Assembly: GCA_002729515.1 (NCBI GenBank)
Contig: PBYF01000119.1
Coordinates: 1-37,043, forward strand
DNA: 37,043 bases
Direction of reading: 5' to 3'
DNA from: Deltaproteobacteria bacterium
Lineage (GTDB): Bacteria; Myxococcota_A; UBA9160; SMWR01
The translations under genes were made by a program, and so were the position numbers. The notes beneath the pieces are model-generated. The model was not told the DNA's origin and ran no database searches. It saw only the letters and a list, made by a program, of their open reading frames with translations. Shown piece after piece: positions 1 to 7,535 of this stretch (its first letter is position 1; each line of letters starts with the position of its first letter).

Positions 1-97
1 CCTAGCGCGGCAGGGGCAGCTTCCGCTGACCTAGCGCGGCAGGGGCAGCTTCCGCTGACCTAGCGCGGCAGGGGCAGCTTCCGCCGGCCTAGCGCGG
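1..97. repeat. 29-bp tandem repeat at left edge
   Basis: Three head-to-tail 29-bp units begin at 1, 30 and 59; a fourth is cut off after about 10 bases. Units 1 and 2 are identical and unit 3 differs only in its last bases. Each unit starts CCTAGCGCGGCAGGGG and contains a TAG, so it is unlikely to encode a repeat protein. The array probably continues beyond the window. It is followed by a small GC hairpin (99-113, six-base arms, three-base loop) just upstream of the glyoxalase II start. Confidence 0.9.
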
Positions 98-137
98 CGC
101 GCCCGCCGGGCGCAGGGCCGTGCTAGCCTGCTCCGGC

Positions 138-896
138 ATGGGCCTCCGCATCGAACGCATTCCGACACTCGGCGACAACTACACCTATCTCATCGTCTGC
201 GAAGACACCGGCGAAGCGGGCGTCGTCGACGCGCCCGAAGAACAGCCGGTCCATGACCGCGTCGATGCCGCCGGCGCAAAGGTGGTGAAGGTGCTGTCGA
301 CCCACCACCACCCCGACCACTCCATGGCGAACCCGAAGCTCGCCGAACGCTACTCGGTGCCGGTCTTCGGCCACGCCTCGGACGGCGGACGCCTGCCCGG
401 CCTCACCGACGGACTGGAAGAAGGCGACACGGTGAGCGTCGGCAACCAGACGGCACGCATTCTCTTCATCCCGGCGCACACGAAGGGCGATATCGCCTAC
501 GTCTTCGACGACGCCAAGGCGATATTCTGCGGCGATACGCTCTTCGCAGCGGGCTGCGGGCGGATTTTCGAAGGCACACCCGAGATGATGTACACCGCGC
601 TCGTCGAAAAGCTGGGAACGTTGCCCGACGACTACCGGGTCTTCTGCGGCCACGAGTACACCGAGAGCAACGTCGCCTTCGCCGCCCACACCGAGCCTGA
701 CAATGCCGCCGTGCGCAAAATGCACCGGCGCGTGCAGGAGATCCGCAAGAACGCGGCCGCCGACTGGCACGACGCCACGCCGACGGAGATGACGATCCCC
801 ACCACGATCGGCGATGAACGCGCAACCAACCCGTTCATGCGCGCGAAGGACGCCGCGGCGCTGGGCCAGATCCGCGCCGAGAAGGATTCGTTCTAG
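138..896 (+). CDS. gloB: Hydroxyacylglutathione hydrolase (glyoxalase II)
   Basis: Metallo-beta-lactamase-fold thioesterase of 252 aa, the usual length for the family. It hydrolyses S-lactoylglutathione to lactate and glutathione, the second step of cytosolic methylglyoxal detoxification. The binuclear metal site is intact: THHHPDH (about 55-61), the His of HTKGD, the Asp of GDTLF and the His of CGHEYT. The C-terminal glutathione-binding helical domain includes ERATNPFMR. The ATG at 138 is preferred over a GTG at 120 because the protein then begins MGLRIERIP, as the family does. Its TAG stop shares a CTAG with the stop of the convergent DUF1232 gene. No glyoxalase I is nearby. Confidence 0.93.
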   Translation: MGLRIERIPTLGDNYTYLIVCEDTGEAGVVDAPEEQPVHDRVDAAGAKVVKVLSTHHHPDHSMANPKLAERYSVPVFGHASDGGRLPGLTDGLEEGDTVSVGNQTARILFIPAHTKGDIAYVFDDAKAIFCGDTLFAAGCGRIFEGTPEMMYTALVEKLGTLPDDYRVFCGHEYTESNVAFAAHTEPDNAAVRKMHRRVQEIRKNAAADWHDATPTEMTIPTTIGDERATNPFMRAKDAAALGQIRAEKDSF

Positions 897-1351
897 CGAA
901 CCGCGACCCGGACTGCATTGCGCACCCGGCCCCCGACGAGCCCCCGGGACCAGCCCGTCACCCGCTGAATGGCGGCCAGTGCATCGCCCTTACCGGACCA
1001 GTGCGAACGCACGATGTCCGGGTGCACGTCGTTCAGGATGCGCGAGAGCGCTGCCGTCACGACCAGCGCGTCGTCGAGCCAGCCGAGCGGGCCGAAGATC
1101 AGCGCCGGCATCAGGTCGAGAGGCGAGAGCACGTAACCCACGCCGAGAAGTGCGATGAACTTCGAGCCCAGCGGCACCCGGCGGTCGCGCAGCAGCCGGG
1201 TCAAGAGCACCGTGAGGTCCGGGAAGAGCAGCAATACGTCGCCGACCCCGGAACGGCCGGCCGGCTGGACGTCGGCGAGCGACGCCCGCACCCGGTCGTA
1301 GAGCCGGCGCTCCCGCGGGTTGAGATCGATGGTGACCACGTCTTCCTTCAC
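893..1351 (-). CDS. DUF1232 (YkvA-like) small membrane-associated protein
   Basis: 152-aa protein with the DUF1232 signature: a hydrophobic segment reading YVLSPLDLMP, then GWLDDALVV, the characteristic 'SPxDLxP...GxxDD' arrangement. Family function is not established; members are often membrane-associated. A GTG start one base after the Nudix stop makes it the last gene of the minus-strand operon. The N-terminus (KEDVVTIDLNPRERRLYDRV) is charged and helical. The 3' end meets gloB tail to tail on a shared CTAG. Confidence 0.8.
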   Translation of the reverse strand: MKEDVVTIDLNPRERRLYDRVRASLADVQPAGRSGVGDVLLLFPDLTVLLTRLLRDRRVPLGSKFIALLGVGYVLSPLDLMPALIFGPLGWLDDALVVTAALSRILNDVHPDIVRSHWSGKGDALAAIQRVTGWSRGLVGGRVRNAVRVAVR

Positions 1352-1352
1352 G

Positions 1353-1841
1353 TCACACCGCCTCGCCTTCGATTTCAAGCGCGAGCCTCCCGCCCCCTCC
1401 ATCGTACCGCTCGGTGGCGAAGAACACCTCCCGGGTCGCGAGCAGGCGCGGCAGCAGCGCCGGCAGGTCGCCCACGAGCGCGAGTTCGCCGAGCTTCGCA
1501 ATCGGCTGCCACATGAGTTCGACGCCGGGCTCGGGCGACAGCACCCGGTGCTCGGCGCTCGCGACGAAACAAAAGAGCAGGTGCGCGTGGCCCACGAGCC
1601 CAGTCTCGTGCACCACGGCCCGCAGCGCGAGATCGGCGACGTCGAGCCCCGTCTCCTCCCGCAGTTCGCGCCGCGCTGCAGCGCGCACGTCTTCGCCCGG
1701 CTCCACGTGGCCGCCGATCCCGTTCCACAGACCCGCGAAGCGATCGCTGCCCGCCGGGCGACGTTCGAGCAGCACATCGCCACCGGCGACGATGAAGGCC
1801 ACGGTCACCGGCCTCGCGGCGTGGCGCCGGCGCGTGCTCAC
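1353..1841 (-). CDS. Nudix hydrolase
   Basis: 162-aa single-domain Nudix protein. A complete Nudix box (GX5EX7REUXEEXGU) spans about residues 44-66, from GHVEPGE to RELREETGL, so a Mg-dependent pyrophosphohydrolase is expected; the substrate cannot be read from sequence. The N-terminal strand (VTVAFIVAGGDVLLERRP) and the GLWNGIGGHVEPGE segment resemble (d)NTP or 8-oxo-dGTP-type members. The GTG start overlaps the previous gene's TGA by four bases (GTGA), implying translational coupling. The long open frame further upstream is antisense-like and was not used. Confidence 0.88.
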   Translation of the reverse strand: MSTRRRHAARPVTVAFIVAGGDVLLERRPAGSDRFAGLWNGIGGHVEPGEDVRAAARRELREETGLDVADLALRAVVHETGLVGHAHLLFCFVASAEHRVLSPEPGVELMWQPIAKLGELALVGDLPALLPRLLATREVFFATERYDGGGGRLALEIEGEAV

Positions 1842-3277
1842 GGCGGCGCACTCGGCGAGGAAACTTCGGGCAGTTCGAGAACACCGACCAGCGCGCGTCC
1901 CTTGCCCCCCGCAAGAGACAGGCCGAGAAGCTCCGCAGCGGTGGGCGCCACGTCGCTCTGGCGCATCTCGGACACGCGCACACCCCTTCGCAAGCCCGCA
2001 CCCCAGCCGACGAAGCCCGTCGCCATGCCGGGAGCATCCGGCAGGTAGCCCCATGCCCCCCGCACCGGGGCGGGCCGCAGCAGCGGACCCTGCGCATCGT
2101 CCGTGAAGACGAAGCCGGGCTTCGCCGCCAGGCCGAACCAGGCGGCGGGGTCCGCGCCTAATTGCGACATCTCGTCGGCGCTCACGACCCGGAAAGCCCC
2201 CGTCTCTTCCGCCGCCTGCGACAGGACGCGACGTGCCAGCAGGGCATCATCGGTGCCCTGGGCGTAGACGAAGGCGGAGCCCCCGTTCGAGCGGGCGATC
2301 GCCGCCCAGCTCACGAGAGCCACCCTGCCCTCCTCGGGTGTCAATAGCCCCGCCCGCGCGAGCACTGCGTTGGGAACCACCGCCGTATGCACCTCGAGCG
2401 CTCCGTGATCTCCCGTCACTACGAGCGCCGTCGTCTCGAGGCGTCCGGCGTCGCGCAGGCAGCCGACCAGGCGCGAGAGCTGGCGATCGACGGCCGCGAA
2501 GGCCGCCTCGACCTCGGGCCGATCTGGCCCGTACCGGGCGAGGACCCCGGTCGGGCCGCTCAGCGACAACAACAACAGCTGCGGCGGCGCGGGAGCAGCG
2601 AGCACCCGGCACGCGACGCCGACGAGCACGGCGTCTCGCGCCGGACCTGGCCGTCGCACGGCCGCCGACGTGCCCCCCTCCACGATCGCGGCGGCGAGAA
2701 GATCCGGCGTCGCAGAGCCCTGCAACCCCGCCACCCAGGACTCATCCCCGCTCGACGGCTCGAGATCGGGCAGCGTCTGGGCGATCTCGGCACCCACGGT
2801 CGTGGGCCAGCCGAGAGAGGTCACACGCAGCCCGGCCTCGGCGGCGACCTGCCAGAGCACGGGCGAGCGAAGCTGGCTCGCGTGAGAGTAGAGCGATCGG
2901 CGAACGCCGCCTTCGCCGAGCAACCGGTCCGCCACGATGCCGTGTTCTCCCGGCACCCGGCCCGTCAGCAACGTGGCGTGGGCGGGATAGCGCGACGCCG
3001 GAACCGCGGGCTGCACGGCGTCGGCCGACACGCCGGTGGCGGCCAGCGCCGCCAGAGTGGGCATTGGCGCCCTGGCGCCGGCAGTGGCGCGGTAGGCCGC
3101 AGGCGAGAGTCCGGCCACGGAAATGAGGATGAGCCGCTCCGGGGACGACGCGAGTTCGAGCTTCGCGGTCTCGATCACCGCCGCGGTGGGACCCGGGCCC
3201 CGATCGCCCGCGCAAGCGAAAGCCTGCAGGAGCGCGAGGCCCGCAATGCCGCACCGGATGCCGCAGGGCGAAGTCAC
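1838..3277 (-). CDS. Degenerate type I phosphodiesterase/alkaline-phosphatase-fold protein, probable lipoprotein
   Basis: 479-aa protein with the overall plan of nucleotide pyrophosphatase/phosphodiesterases (NPP). An N-terminal export signal ends at a Cys (LLQAFAC, a weak lipobox). Recognisable NPP segments follow: ATLLTGRVPGEHGIV, RYGPDRPEVEAAFAAVD, VVTGDHGAL, and a C-terminal GAWGYLPDAPGM block. Most catalytic positions are changed: the first metal Asp (ISxDG) reads SVAG, the nucleophilic Thr/Ser before YPAH is Arg, the mid-protein Asp and His before YGP are Thr and Ala, and the late HGY His is Trp. Only the Asp-His of GDHG remains. A non-catalytic envelope protein is inferred. The GTG start shares one base with the preceding TAG. 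Confidence 0.78.
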   Translation of the reverse strand: MTSPCGIRCGIAGLALLQAFACAGDRGPGPTAAVIETAKLELASSPERLILISVAGLSPAAYRATAGARAPMPTLAALAATGVSADAVQPAVPASRYPAHATLLTGRVPGEHGIVADRLLGEGGVRRSLYSHASQLRSPVLWQVAAEAGLRVTSLGWPTTVGAEIAQTLPDLEPSSGDESWVAGLQGSATPDLLAAAIVEGGTSAAVRRPGPARDAVLVGVACRVLAAPAPPQLLLLSLSGPTGVLARYGPDRPEVEAAFAAVDRQLSRLVGCLRDAGRLETTALVVTGDHGALEVHTAVVPNAVLARAGLLTPEEGRVALVSWAAIARSNGGSAFVYAQGTDDALLARRVLSQAAEETGAFRVVSADEMSQLGADPAAWFGLAAKPGFVFTDDAQGPLLRPAPVRGAWGYLPDAPGMATGFVGWGAGLRRGVRVSEMRQSDVAPTAAELLGLSLAGGKGRALVGVLELPEVSSPSAPP

Positions 3278-4164
3278 TAACGGAAGACCCCGTCCCTGCC
3301 ATCGAGGCCGCGCTCGAGAAGCGCCTCCACGGCCGCCTTCACCCGCTCGACCTTCTCCTCGATTCCGGTGTCTTCGTCGTTCGCATCGCCCGTGAAGTGC
3401 AGGGGCTCGCCGAAGACGATGTGGTAGCGGGCCGGCAGCGGGATCACACCGAGTGGACCCAGCCACGGGAAGGTGAGCGTCACCGGCAACGCCGGAAGAC
3501 CGAAGCGCCGGGCGAGTCCATCGAGATTCGCCAGACCCGGGGCCTGCTCCTCGGAGCCCACGATCCCCACCGGAACGATCGGCGTATTCGTCTGAAGAGC
3601 GAGGCGCATGAAACCGAGACCGAAGCGCTGCAACTCGTAGCGATGCGGCCAGGTCTTGCTGATCCCCCGCACGCCCTCGGGAAAGACCATCACACACTCG
3701 TCGCTGTCCAGCATGTGGGCGCAATTCGTCGGCGTTCCCACCATCGCGCCACCGCGCGACGCCAACACGCTGAAAAACGGGAGCCTGGGAATGAAGTACT
3801 CGCCCATGCCCCGCGCGATGCGCGGCGGGTCCGCCTCCAGCAACATCGCCGTGGCGAGCATCGCTGCGTCGAAGGGCAGCTGCCCGGCATGGTTCGCCAC
3901 CAGCAACACGCGCCCGGCCGGCAGCCGGTCGATATCGTAGACCCGGCAGCGGAACCAGTAGCGGTAGAGAAGCACCACCGGCAGCACCGAATGTTGCAGC
4001 CATTCGGGCGACAGGCCGTACGGGTCGTAGCCGAACTCGTTGAAGCGATTCGGCAGCTTTGCCAGCCGGTCTTCGATCTGGCTCTGCAACTCCCGCATCG
4101 AGAGCGGCAGGAGACCGCTCACGAGGTCGCCGAGAGCCCGGGACACGCCGCCTTCCACCGCCAC
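3277..4164 (-). CDS. PlsC-like lysophospholipid/glycerolipid acyltransferase
   Basis: 295-aa acyltransferase of the LPLAT superfamily. Block I reads ANHAGQLPFDAAM, with six residues between the catalytic His and Asp instead of the usual four; to my recollection this variant is typical of a high-GC actinobacterial/deltaproteobacterial subfamily. Block III is VFPEGVRGISK, and GIVGSEEQAPG lies near the acceptor site. It should transfer an acyl chain to a lysophospholipid or related acceptor at the inner membrane; the acceptor is unknown. The GTG start lies two bases after the SDR stop. An internal ATG at about residue 22 (MRELQSQIED) is an alternative. Confidence 0.82.
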   Translation of the reverse strand: MAVEGGVSRALGDLVSGLLPLSMRELQSQIEDRLAKLPNRFNEFGYDPYGLSPEWLQHSVLPVVLLYRYWFRCRVYDIDRLPAGRVLLVANHAGQLPFDAAMLATAMLLEADPPRIARGMGEYFIPRLPFFSVLASRGGAMVGTPTNCAHMLDSDECVMVFPEGVRGISKTWPHRYELQRFGLGFMRLALQTNTPIVPVGIVGSEEQAPGLANLDGLARRFGLPALPVTLTFPWLGPLGVIPLPARYHIVFGEPLHFTGDANDEDTGIEEKVERVKAAVEALLERGLDGRDGVFR

Positions 4165-4166
4165 GG

Positions 4167-5084
4167 CTAGGCCGCCAGACTCTGGAAGATCTCTTCGAGT
4201 CCGAAGAGCGGCCGGAAGTTCGTGGCTTCCACGAACCGCTCGCCCGAGAGAGTGATCGGAAACTTGAGATAGTCGATGGCAGCCGGAGGATAGGCAATCG
4301 CTCCCATCGCGAAGAGCCGCGCGAAGAGGGGACGCATGACGAATTCGGGCAACGACAGCGCCTGGCCGCCGATCTCCTGGATGGCGGTGTGCAGCGGCAC
4401 TTCGCCGGGGCCGACGACGTTGAAGACCCCCTGCAGCCCGTGCTCGAGAGCCAGCGCGATCGCCTCGCTCACGTCCTCTTCGTGGATGAATTGCAGCATG
4501 GGATCGAAACCCATCACCGTGGGAATCCGGTGCTGCCGAAAGTACTGCGCGATCAGCGAGTGGACGCTGCGGCCCAGCGTGTTGACGGGGCGCAGCACAC
4601 AGGTGCGAATGTGCGGATACCGCCACAGAAAGGCGGATGCCAACGCGTCCATCTCCACCAGGTCGCGGATTGCCGCGTAGGAACGGCTCGCCGAGAGCGG
4701 CGAATCCTCGTCCATGTTGTAGGGGTTTTCCGGAAAGGCGCCGTAGACGTAGCCGCTCGAGACGACCACGAGCTTCTGGACGCCGTGGTGGATGCAGTGA
4801 TCGAGGAGTTGCTGTGTGCCCCGGACGTTCACGTCGTGCCGCGTGCGCGCGCCCGAGTGGAAGTGGCGCACCATCCCCAGGTGCACGATCGCCGTGGGCA
4901 TCGCGGTTCGGATCACGTCCTCGAACTTCCTCTTGCGCAGGTCTACCCGGTAGAATTCGATTCCCCGAGGGGCAGCTTCCCAGTCCTGGATGTCCACCCC
5001 GCAAACCTCGTAACTCTCGAGCAGACGCCGGGCCAGGAGCCTTCCATGGCCTCCGGAAATTCCGGTAATTAGAATCTTTTCCAC
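4167..5084 (-). CDS. NAD-dependent epimerase/dehydratase (extended SDR)
   Basis: 305 aa, first gene of the minus-strand operon. The Rossmann motif GISGGHG lies at the N-terminus, with an acidic residue after strand 2 (VCGVDIQDWE) favouring NAD(H). The SSGYVYG segment supplies the catalytic Ser. The expected YxxxK reads YAAIR, so the catalytic Lys is replaced by Arg. The segment LQFIHEEDVSEAI and the C-terminal domain match nucleotide-sugar epimerases and polyketide/lipid SDRs. The substrate is unknown; pairing with an acyltransferase suggests lipid or lipid-linked sugar modification. It is transcribed away from the hydrolase at 5176, with 91 bp between them. Confidence 0.82.
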   Translation of the reverse strand: MEKILITGISGGHGRLLARRLLESYEVCGVDIQDWEAAPRGIEFYRVDLRKRKFEDVIRTAMPTAIVHLGMVRHFHSGARTRHDVNVRGTQQLLDHCIHHGVQKLVVVSSGYVYGAFPENPYNMDEDSPLSASRSYAAIRDLVEMDALASAFLWRYPHIRTCVLRPVNTLGRSVHSLIAQYFRQHRIPTVMGFDPMLQFIHEEDVSEAIALALEHGLQGVFNVVGPGEVPLHTAIQEIGGQALSLPEFVMRPLFARLFAMGAIAYPPAAIDYLKFPITLSGERFVEATNFRPLFGLEEIFQSLAA

Positions 5085-5175
5085 AAAGACTCCACATACT
5101 TACGGTACTTTTGCACCAGGTGCCGCGGCGGGATCGCGCAACTCCTGTGATAGGATAGCGCCCCCAGAGGGACAC

Positions 5176-5892
5176 GTGGTCGAGCCTTCCGCACGCTTCG
5201 AACAACTCAAGATCCCCCTCCCGGAGCCGGCCCACGGACTCGCGGAGGTTTCGGGGGTGCTTGGCATTCCGCGCTGGTGGCCCACCGGGGCCCGAGTCGG
5301 AGTGGTGCTCGCCCACGGGGCCGGAGCCGACCAGGACGACTTCGCCATCGAGGCGCTCCACCGCGAACTCACCGAGCGCCGCTACCTGTGCCTGCGCTTC
5401 AACTTCCCCTGGGCCGAGGCGGGCCGGCGGCGGCCGGACCCTCCGGTGGTGCTCCGGCGCACGCTGCGCGCCGCCATCGGGGCGCTGACCCGCGACCCGA
5501 TGGCCCAGCCGGCCCACCTCTTCCTGATCGGGCGGGGACTCGGAGCCGAAGCGGCGGCAGACCTCTCGGTGTCGCGCCTGCGCGCCGACGGGCTCATCAT
5601 GCTGGGCTATCCGCAGAAAACACCGAACGAGAACGGGGCGGCGGACGTGGACCCCCTCTACCGGGTCGTCGCCCCGATGCTCTTCCTCACCGGGACGCGG
5701 GATCGCTACTGCAACTCGGACACGCTGCGCAGGACGCTGGCCCGAATCGGCGCGCCCACCGAACTCCACCTGGTGGAGAATGCGGACCACCGCTTCCGAG
5801 TGCTGAAGAAATCCGGCCGCACCCCGGAGGACATCTCCCAGGAGATGCTCGGCGTGGTCGACGGCTGGATCGAGAAGGTGCTCGGCGACTGA
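5176..5892 (+). CDS. Alpha/beta hydrolase (KANL3/Tex30-type) with altered nucleophile elbow
   Basis: 238-aa alpha/beta-hydrolase-fold protein: VGVVLAHGAGADQDD (oxyanion loop), LCLRFNFPWAEAG, a nucleophile-elbow region LIGRGLGAEAA, the acid-bearing LTGTRDRYC and the His-bearing VENADHRF. The elbow, normally G-x-S-x-G (GKSMGG in relatives), reads G-R-G-L-G, so the Ser is Gly while the Asp and His positions remain. It may be non-hydrolytic or use another residue. The GTG start follows an AGAGGGA Shine-Dalgarno-like stretch. The adjacent metallo-beta-lactamase-fold gene starts 56 bp downstream and may be co-transcribed. Confidence 0.75.
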   Translation: MVEPSARFEQLKIPLPEPAHGLAEVSGVLGIPRWWPTGARVGVVLAHGAGADQDDFAIEALHRELTERRYLCLRFNFPWAEAGRRRPDPPVVLRRTLRAAIGALTRDPMAQPAHLFLIGRGLGAEAAADLSVSRLRADGLIMLGYPQKTPNENGAADVDPLYRVVAPMLFLTGTRDRYCNSDTLRRTLARIGAPTELHLVENADHRFRVLKKSGRTPEDISQEMLGVVDGWIEKVLGD

Positions 5893-5948
5893 CGTCGCGA
5901 CGCGCCCTGCGATCCGGGATCCGAGATTTCGGTTATCGTAATGCGCCC

Positions 5949-6647
5949 ATGACCGACCCGGGCGACGTCTATTTCCAGCAGGTTCCGGTAGGCGAGATGG
6001 CGAACCTCGCCTATCTGGTCGGCAGCCGCTCGGCCCGGCAGTGTCTGATCGTCGATCCGGCCTGGGCCGTCGACCCGCTCCTCGACCGGGCCGAAGCGGA
6101 CGATATGGAGGTCGTGGGCGCGCTCGTCACCCACTACCACCAGGACCACATCGGGGGCTCGCTTTTCGGTTTGGATATCGAGGGCGTGTCCCGGCTGCTC
6201 GAGCGCAAGCCCGTGCCGATCCACGTGAACAACACCGAGGCCGACGGCACCCGGAAGGTGACGGGGGCATCGGAATCGGACCTGGTGCGCCACGACGCCG
6301 GCGACGAGCTCGTGATCGGAGAGGTCAAGGTGCGCATGATCCACACGCCGGGTCATACGCCGGGCTCCCAGTGCTTCCTGGTCGAAGAGGCGGGAGCCCC
6401 CGCGCGACTGGTCGCGGGCGACACGCTCTTCCTCAACGCCTGCGGCCGGGTGGACCTGCCCGGGTCGAACCCCGAGGACATGTACCACTCGCTCAACCAC
6501 ACACTGAAGTCCCTGCCCGACGAGACGCTCGTCTACCCCGGACACATGTACGGCGACCCGAGCGACACGCTCGGCGCGCAGAAGCGCACGAACCCGTTCC
6601 TGCGTGTCACGAGCCTCGAACAATTCCTCCAGTTCATGGGCGTCTAG
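5949..6647 (+). CDS. Metallo-beta-lactamase-fold hydrolase (glyoxalase II-like)
   Basis: 232-aa MBL-fold protein with a complete metal site: THYHQDH, HTPGHTPGSQ, GDTLF and YPGHMYG. It resembles the hydroxyacylglutathione-hydrolase/persulfide-dioxygenase branch but lacks the C-terminal glutathione-binding domain of true glyoxalase II, ending shortly after KRTNPFLR. A persulfide dioxygenase or a generic thioester hydrolase are both possible. The ATG at 5949 fixes the N-terminus just before the first strand (VYFQQVPVGEMANLAYLV). It is the second enzyme of this fold in the window, with no close sequence identity to gloB. Confidence 0.85.
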   Translation: MTDPGDVYFQQVPVGEMANLAYLVGSRSARQCLIVDPAWAVDPLLDRAEADDMEVVGALVTHYHQDHIGGSLFGLDIEGVSRLLERKPVPIHVNNTEADGTRKVTGASESDLVRHDAGDELVIGEVKVRMIHTPGHTPGSQCFLVEEAGAPARLVAGDTLFLNACGRVDLPGSNPEDMYHSLNHTLKSLPDETLVYPGHMYGDPSDTLGAQKRTNPFLRVTSLEQFLQFMGV

Positions 6648-6847
6648 GACTTCCTGCCCCGGGCGGCGAGAGAAACGGGACCGGGGCTCGAGAAGCCCGG
6701 CGCGCGCGCCTGGGCGATGGCGGTTTCGGCAGCGACGACGCCGGCGGCCGCGCAGCTCACCGTTTTCGGTCAGCTCGCAGTGGAAGCGCGTGTCCACGTC
6801 GAGCGAGACAACCGCCCTCCCGGCCCGACCCGAGAGCAGACCCGGAC
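6648..6847. other. 200-bp spacer without a convincing gene
   Basis: The spacer lies between the MBL-fold gene and the convergent cupredoxin-like gene. The minus strand has two short GC3-rich open stretches in different frames, one ending on the CTAG at 6644-6647. Neither gives a recognisable protein. It may be a decayed short gene or plain intergenic DNA. Confidence 0.4.
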
Positions 6848-7363
6848 CTAGGCGTCGGGATCCCCCACCCGGATCTCGCCCTTCAGCTCCCGGACGGCGT
6901 CGTCGGGCTTGATGCGAATGGGGCGCACCACTCTGTACCGATAGCGGCCCGGCCTGAGCTCGCAGAAGCTTGCGAACTCCCCGGCGCTGATCGGCTCCGA
7001 GCGAAGCTCGTCGCCGGCGAACGAAAAATTGACGAGGCTGTGGCACCGCATGTCGCGCGCCACCTCGCCGGGGAAGACGACGATCGATTCGGCGCCCGAG
7101 TAGCTGATCCACGCGACCAACTGGCCCTCGTCGAGCGTGACGACGTCCGGGTTGAGCGCATCGTCGGTGATCAACACGACTCGGTGGCTGGTCACGGGGA
7201 CGTCGGACAAAAGCTTGGGAAGACCCTCAGCCCCTTGCGTGTGTTCGGGAATGCCGGAGATCTCGGTGTCGGGCGGAGCCTGCGGCGGGGTCTCCTCCGC
7301 CGCCAGGGGCGCCGCGATCAACGAGACCGCCAAGAGGACGAGCCGAAATACGGTGCGTTGCAA
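6848..7363 (-). CDS. Exported cupredoxin-like protein of unknown function
   Basis: 171 aa with a clear Sec signal peptide (MQRTVFRLVLLAVSLIAAPLAAEE; cleavage after about residue 21). After a Pro-rich linker comes a single beta domain: DDALNPDVVTLDEGQLVAWISYS, a DMRCHS segment, then FCELRPGRYRYRVV. The 'NPxxVTLxxGQxVxW' opening and the late Cys-containing, strand-rich end resemble cupredoxins. A canonical His-Cys-His-Met copper set is not clear, so metal binding is uncertain. It is divergent from etfB with about 170 bp between. Periplasmic location is inferred from the signal peptide. Confidence 0.6.
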   Translation of the reverse strand: MQRTVFRLVLLAVSLIAAPLAAEETPPQAPPDTEISGIPEHTQGAEGLPKLLSDVPVTSHRVVLITDDALNPDVVTLDEGQLVAWISYSGAESIVVFPGEVARDMRCHSLVNFSFAGDELRSEPISAGEFASFCELRPGRYRYRVVRPIRIKPDDAVRELKGEIRVGDPDA

Positions 7364-7440
7364 TGGGGGCGCCTCCTGCGACGGTTATACCAGAGATGCC
7401 GCCCCAGGGGGGCAACACCCCAAGCCTCCGGTTCCTTTCA

Positions 7441-7469
7441 TTGAAAACGCCCCCCCCGTCGGGTAGGCT
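7441..7469 (+). promoter_or_regulatory. Sigma-70-type promoter candidate for etfBA
   Basis: TTGAAA (7441-7446) and TAGGCT (7464-7469) are separated by exactly 17 bp. The -35 matches the consensus at five of six positions, the -10 at three. It lies about 65 bp upstream of etfB in the divergent spacer. No transcription data support it. Confidence 0.4.
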
Positions 7470-7483
7470 CCGCGCGCTCGCGC

Positions 7484-7504
7484 ACCCCCGGGCCTCCCGG
7501 GGGT
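7484..7504 (+). promoter_or_regulatory. Perfect GC stem-loop in the etfB leader
   Basis: A perfect nine-base inverted repeat (ACCCCCGGG / CCCGGGGGT) with a three-base CCT loop ends 31 bp before the etfB ATG and just upstream of its AGGAGG ribosome-binding site. It would form in the leader RNA if the 7441-7469 promoter is used. There is no T-tract, so leader structure fits better than a terminator. Confidence 0.5.
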
Positions 7505-7535
7505 CTTCACATTCAGCAGGAGGCCCGCACCCCCC

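Noticed and set aside
6644..6847. Short minus-strand ORF fragments (GC3-rich) ending at the CTAG of the MBL gene
   Set aside because: The coding-like signal switches frame within about 100 bp and no domain or start is recognisable; kept only as an annotated spacer.
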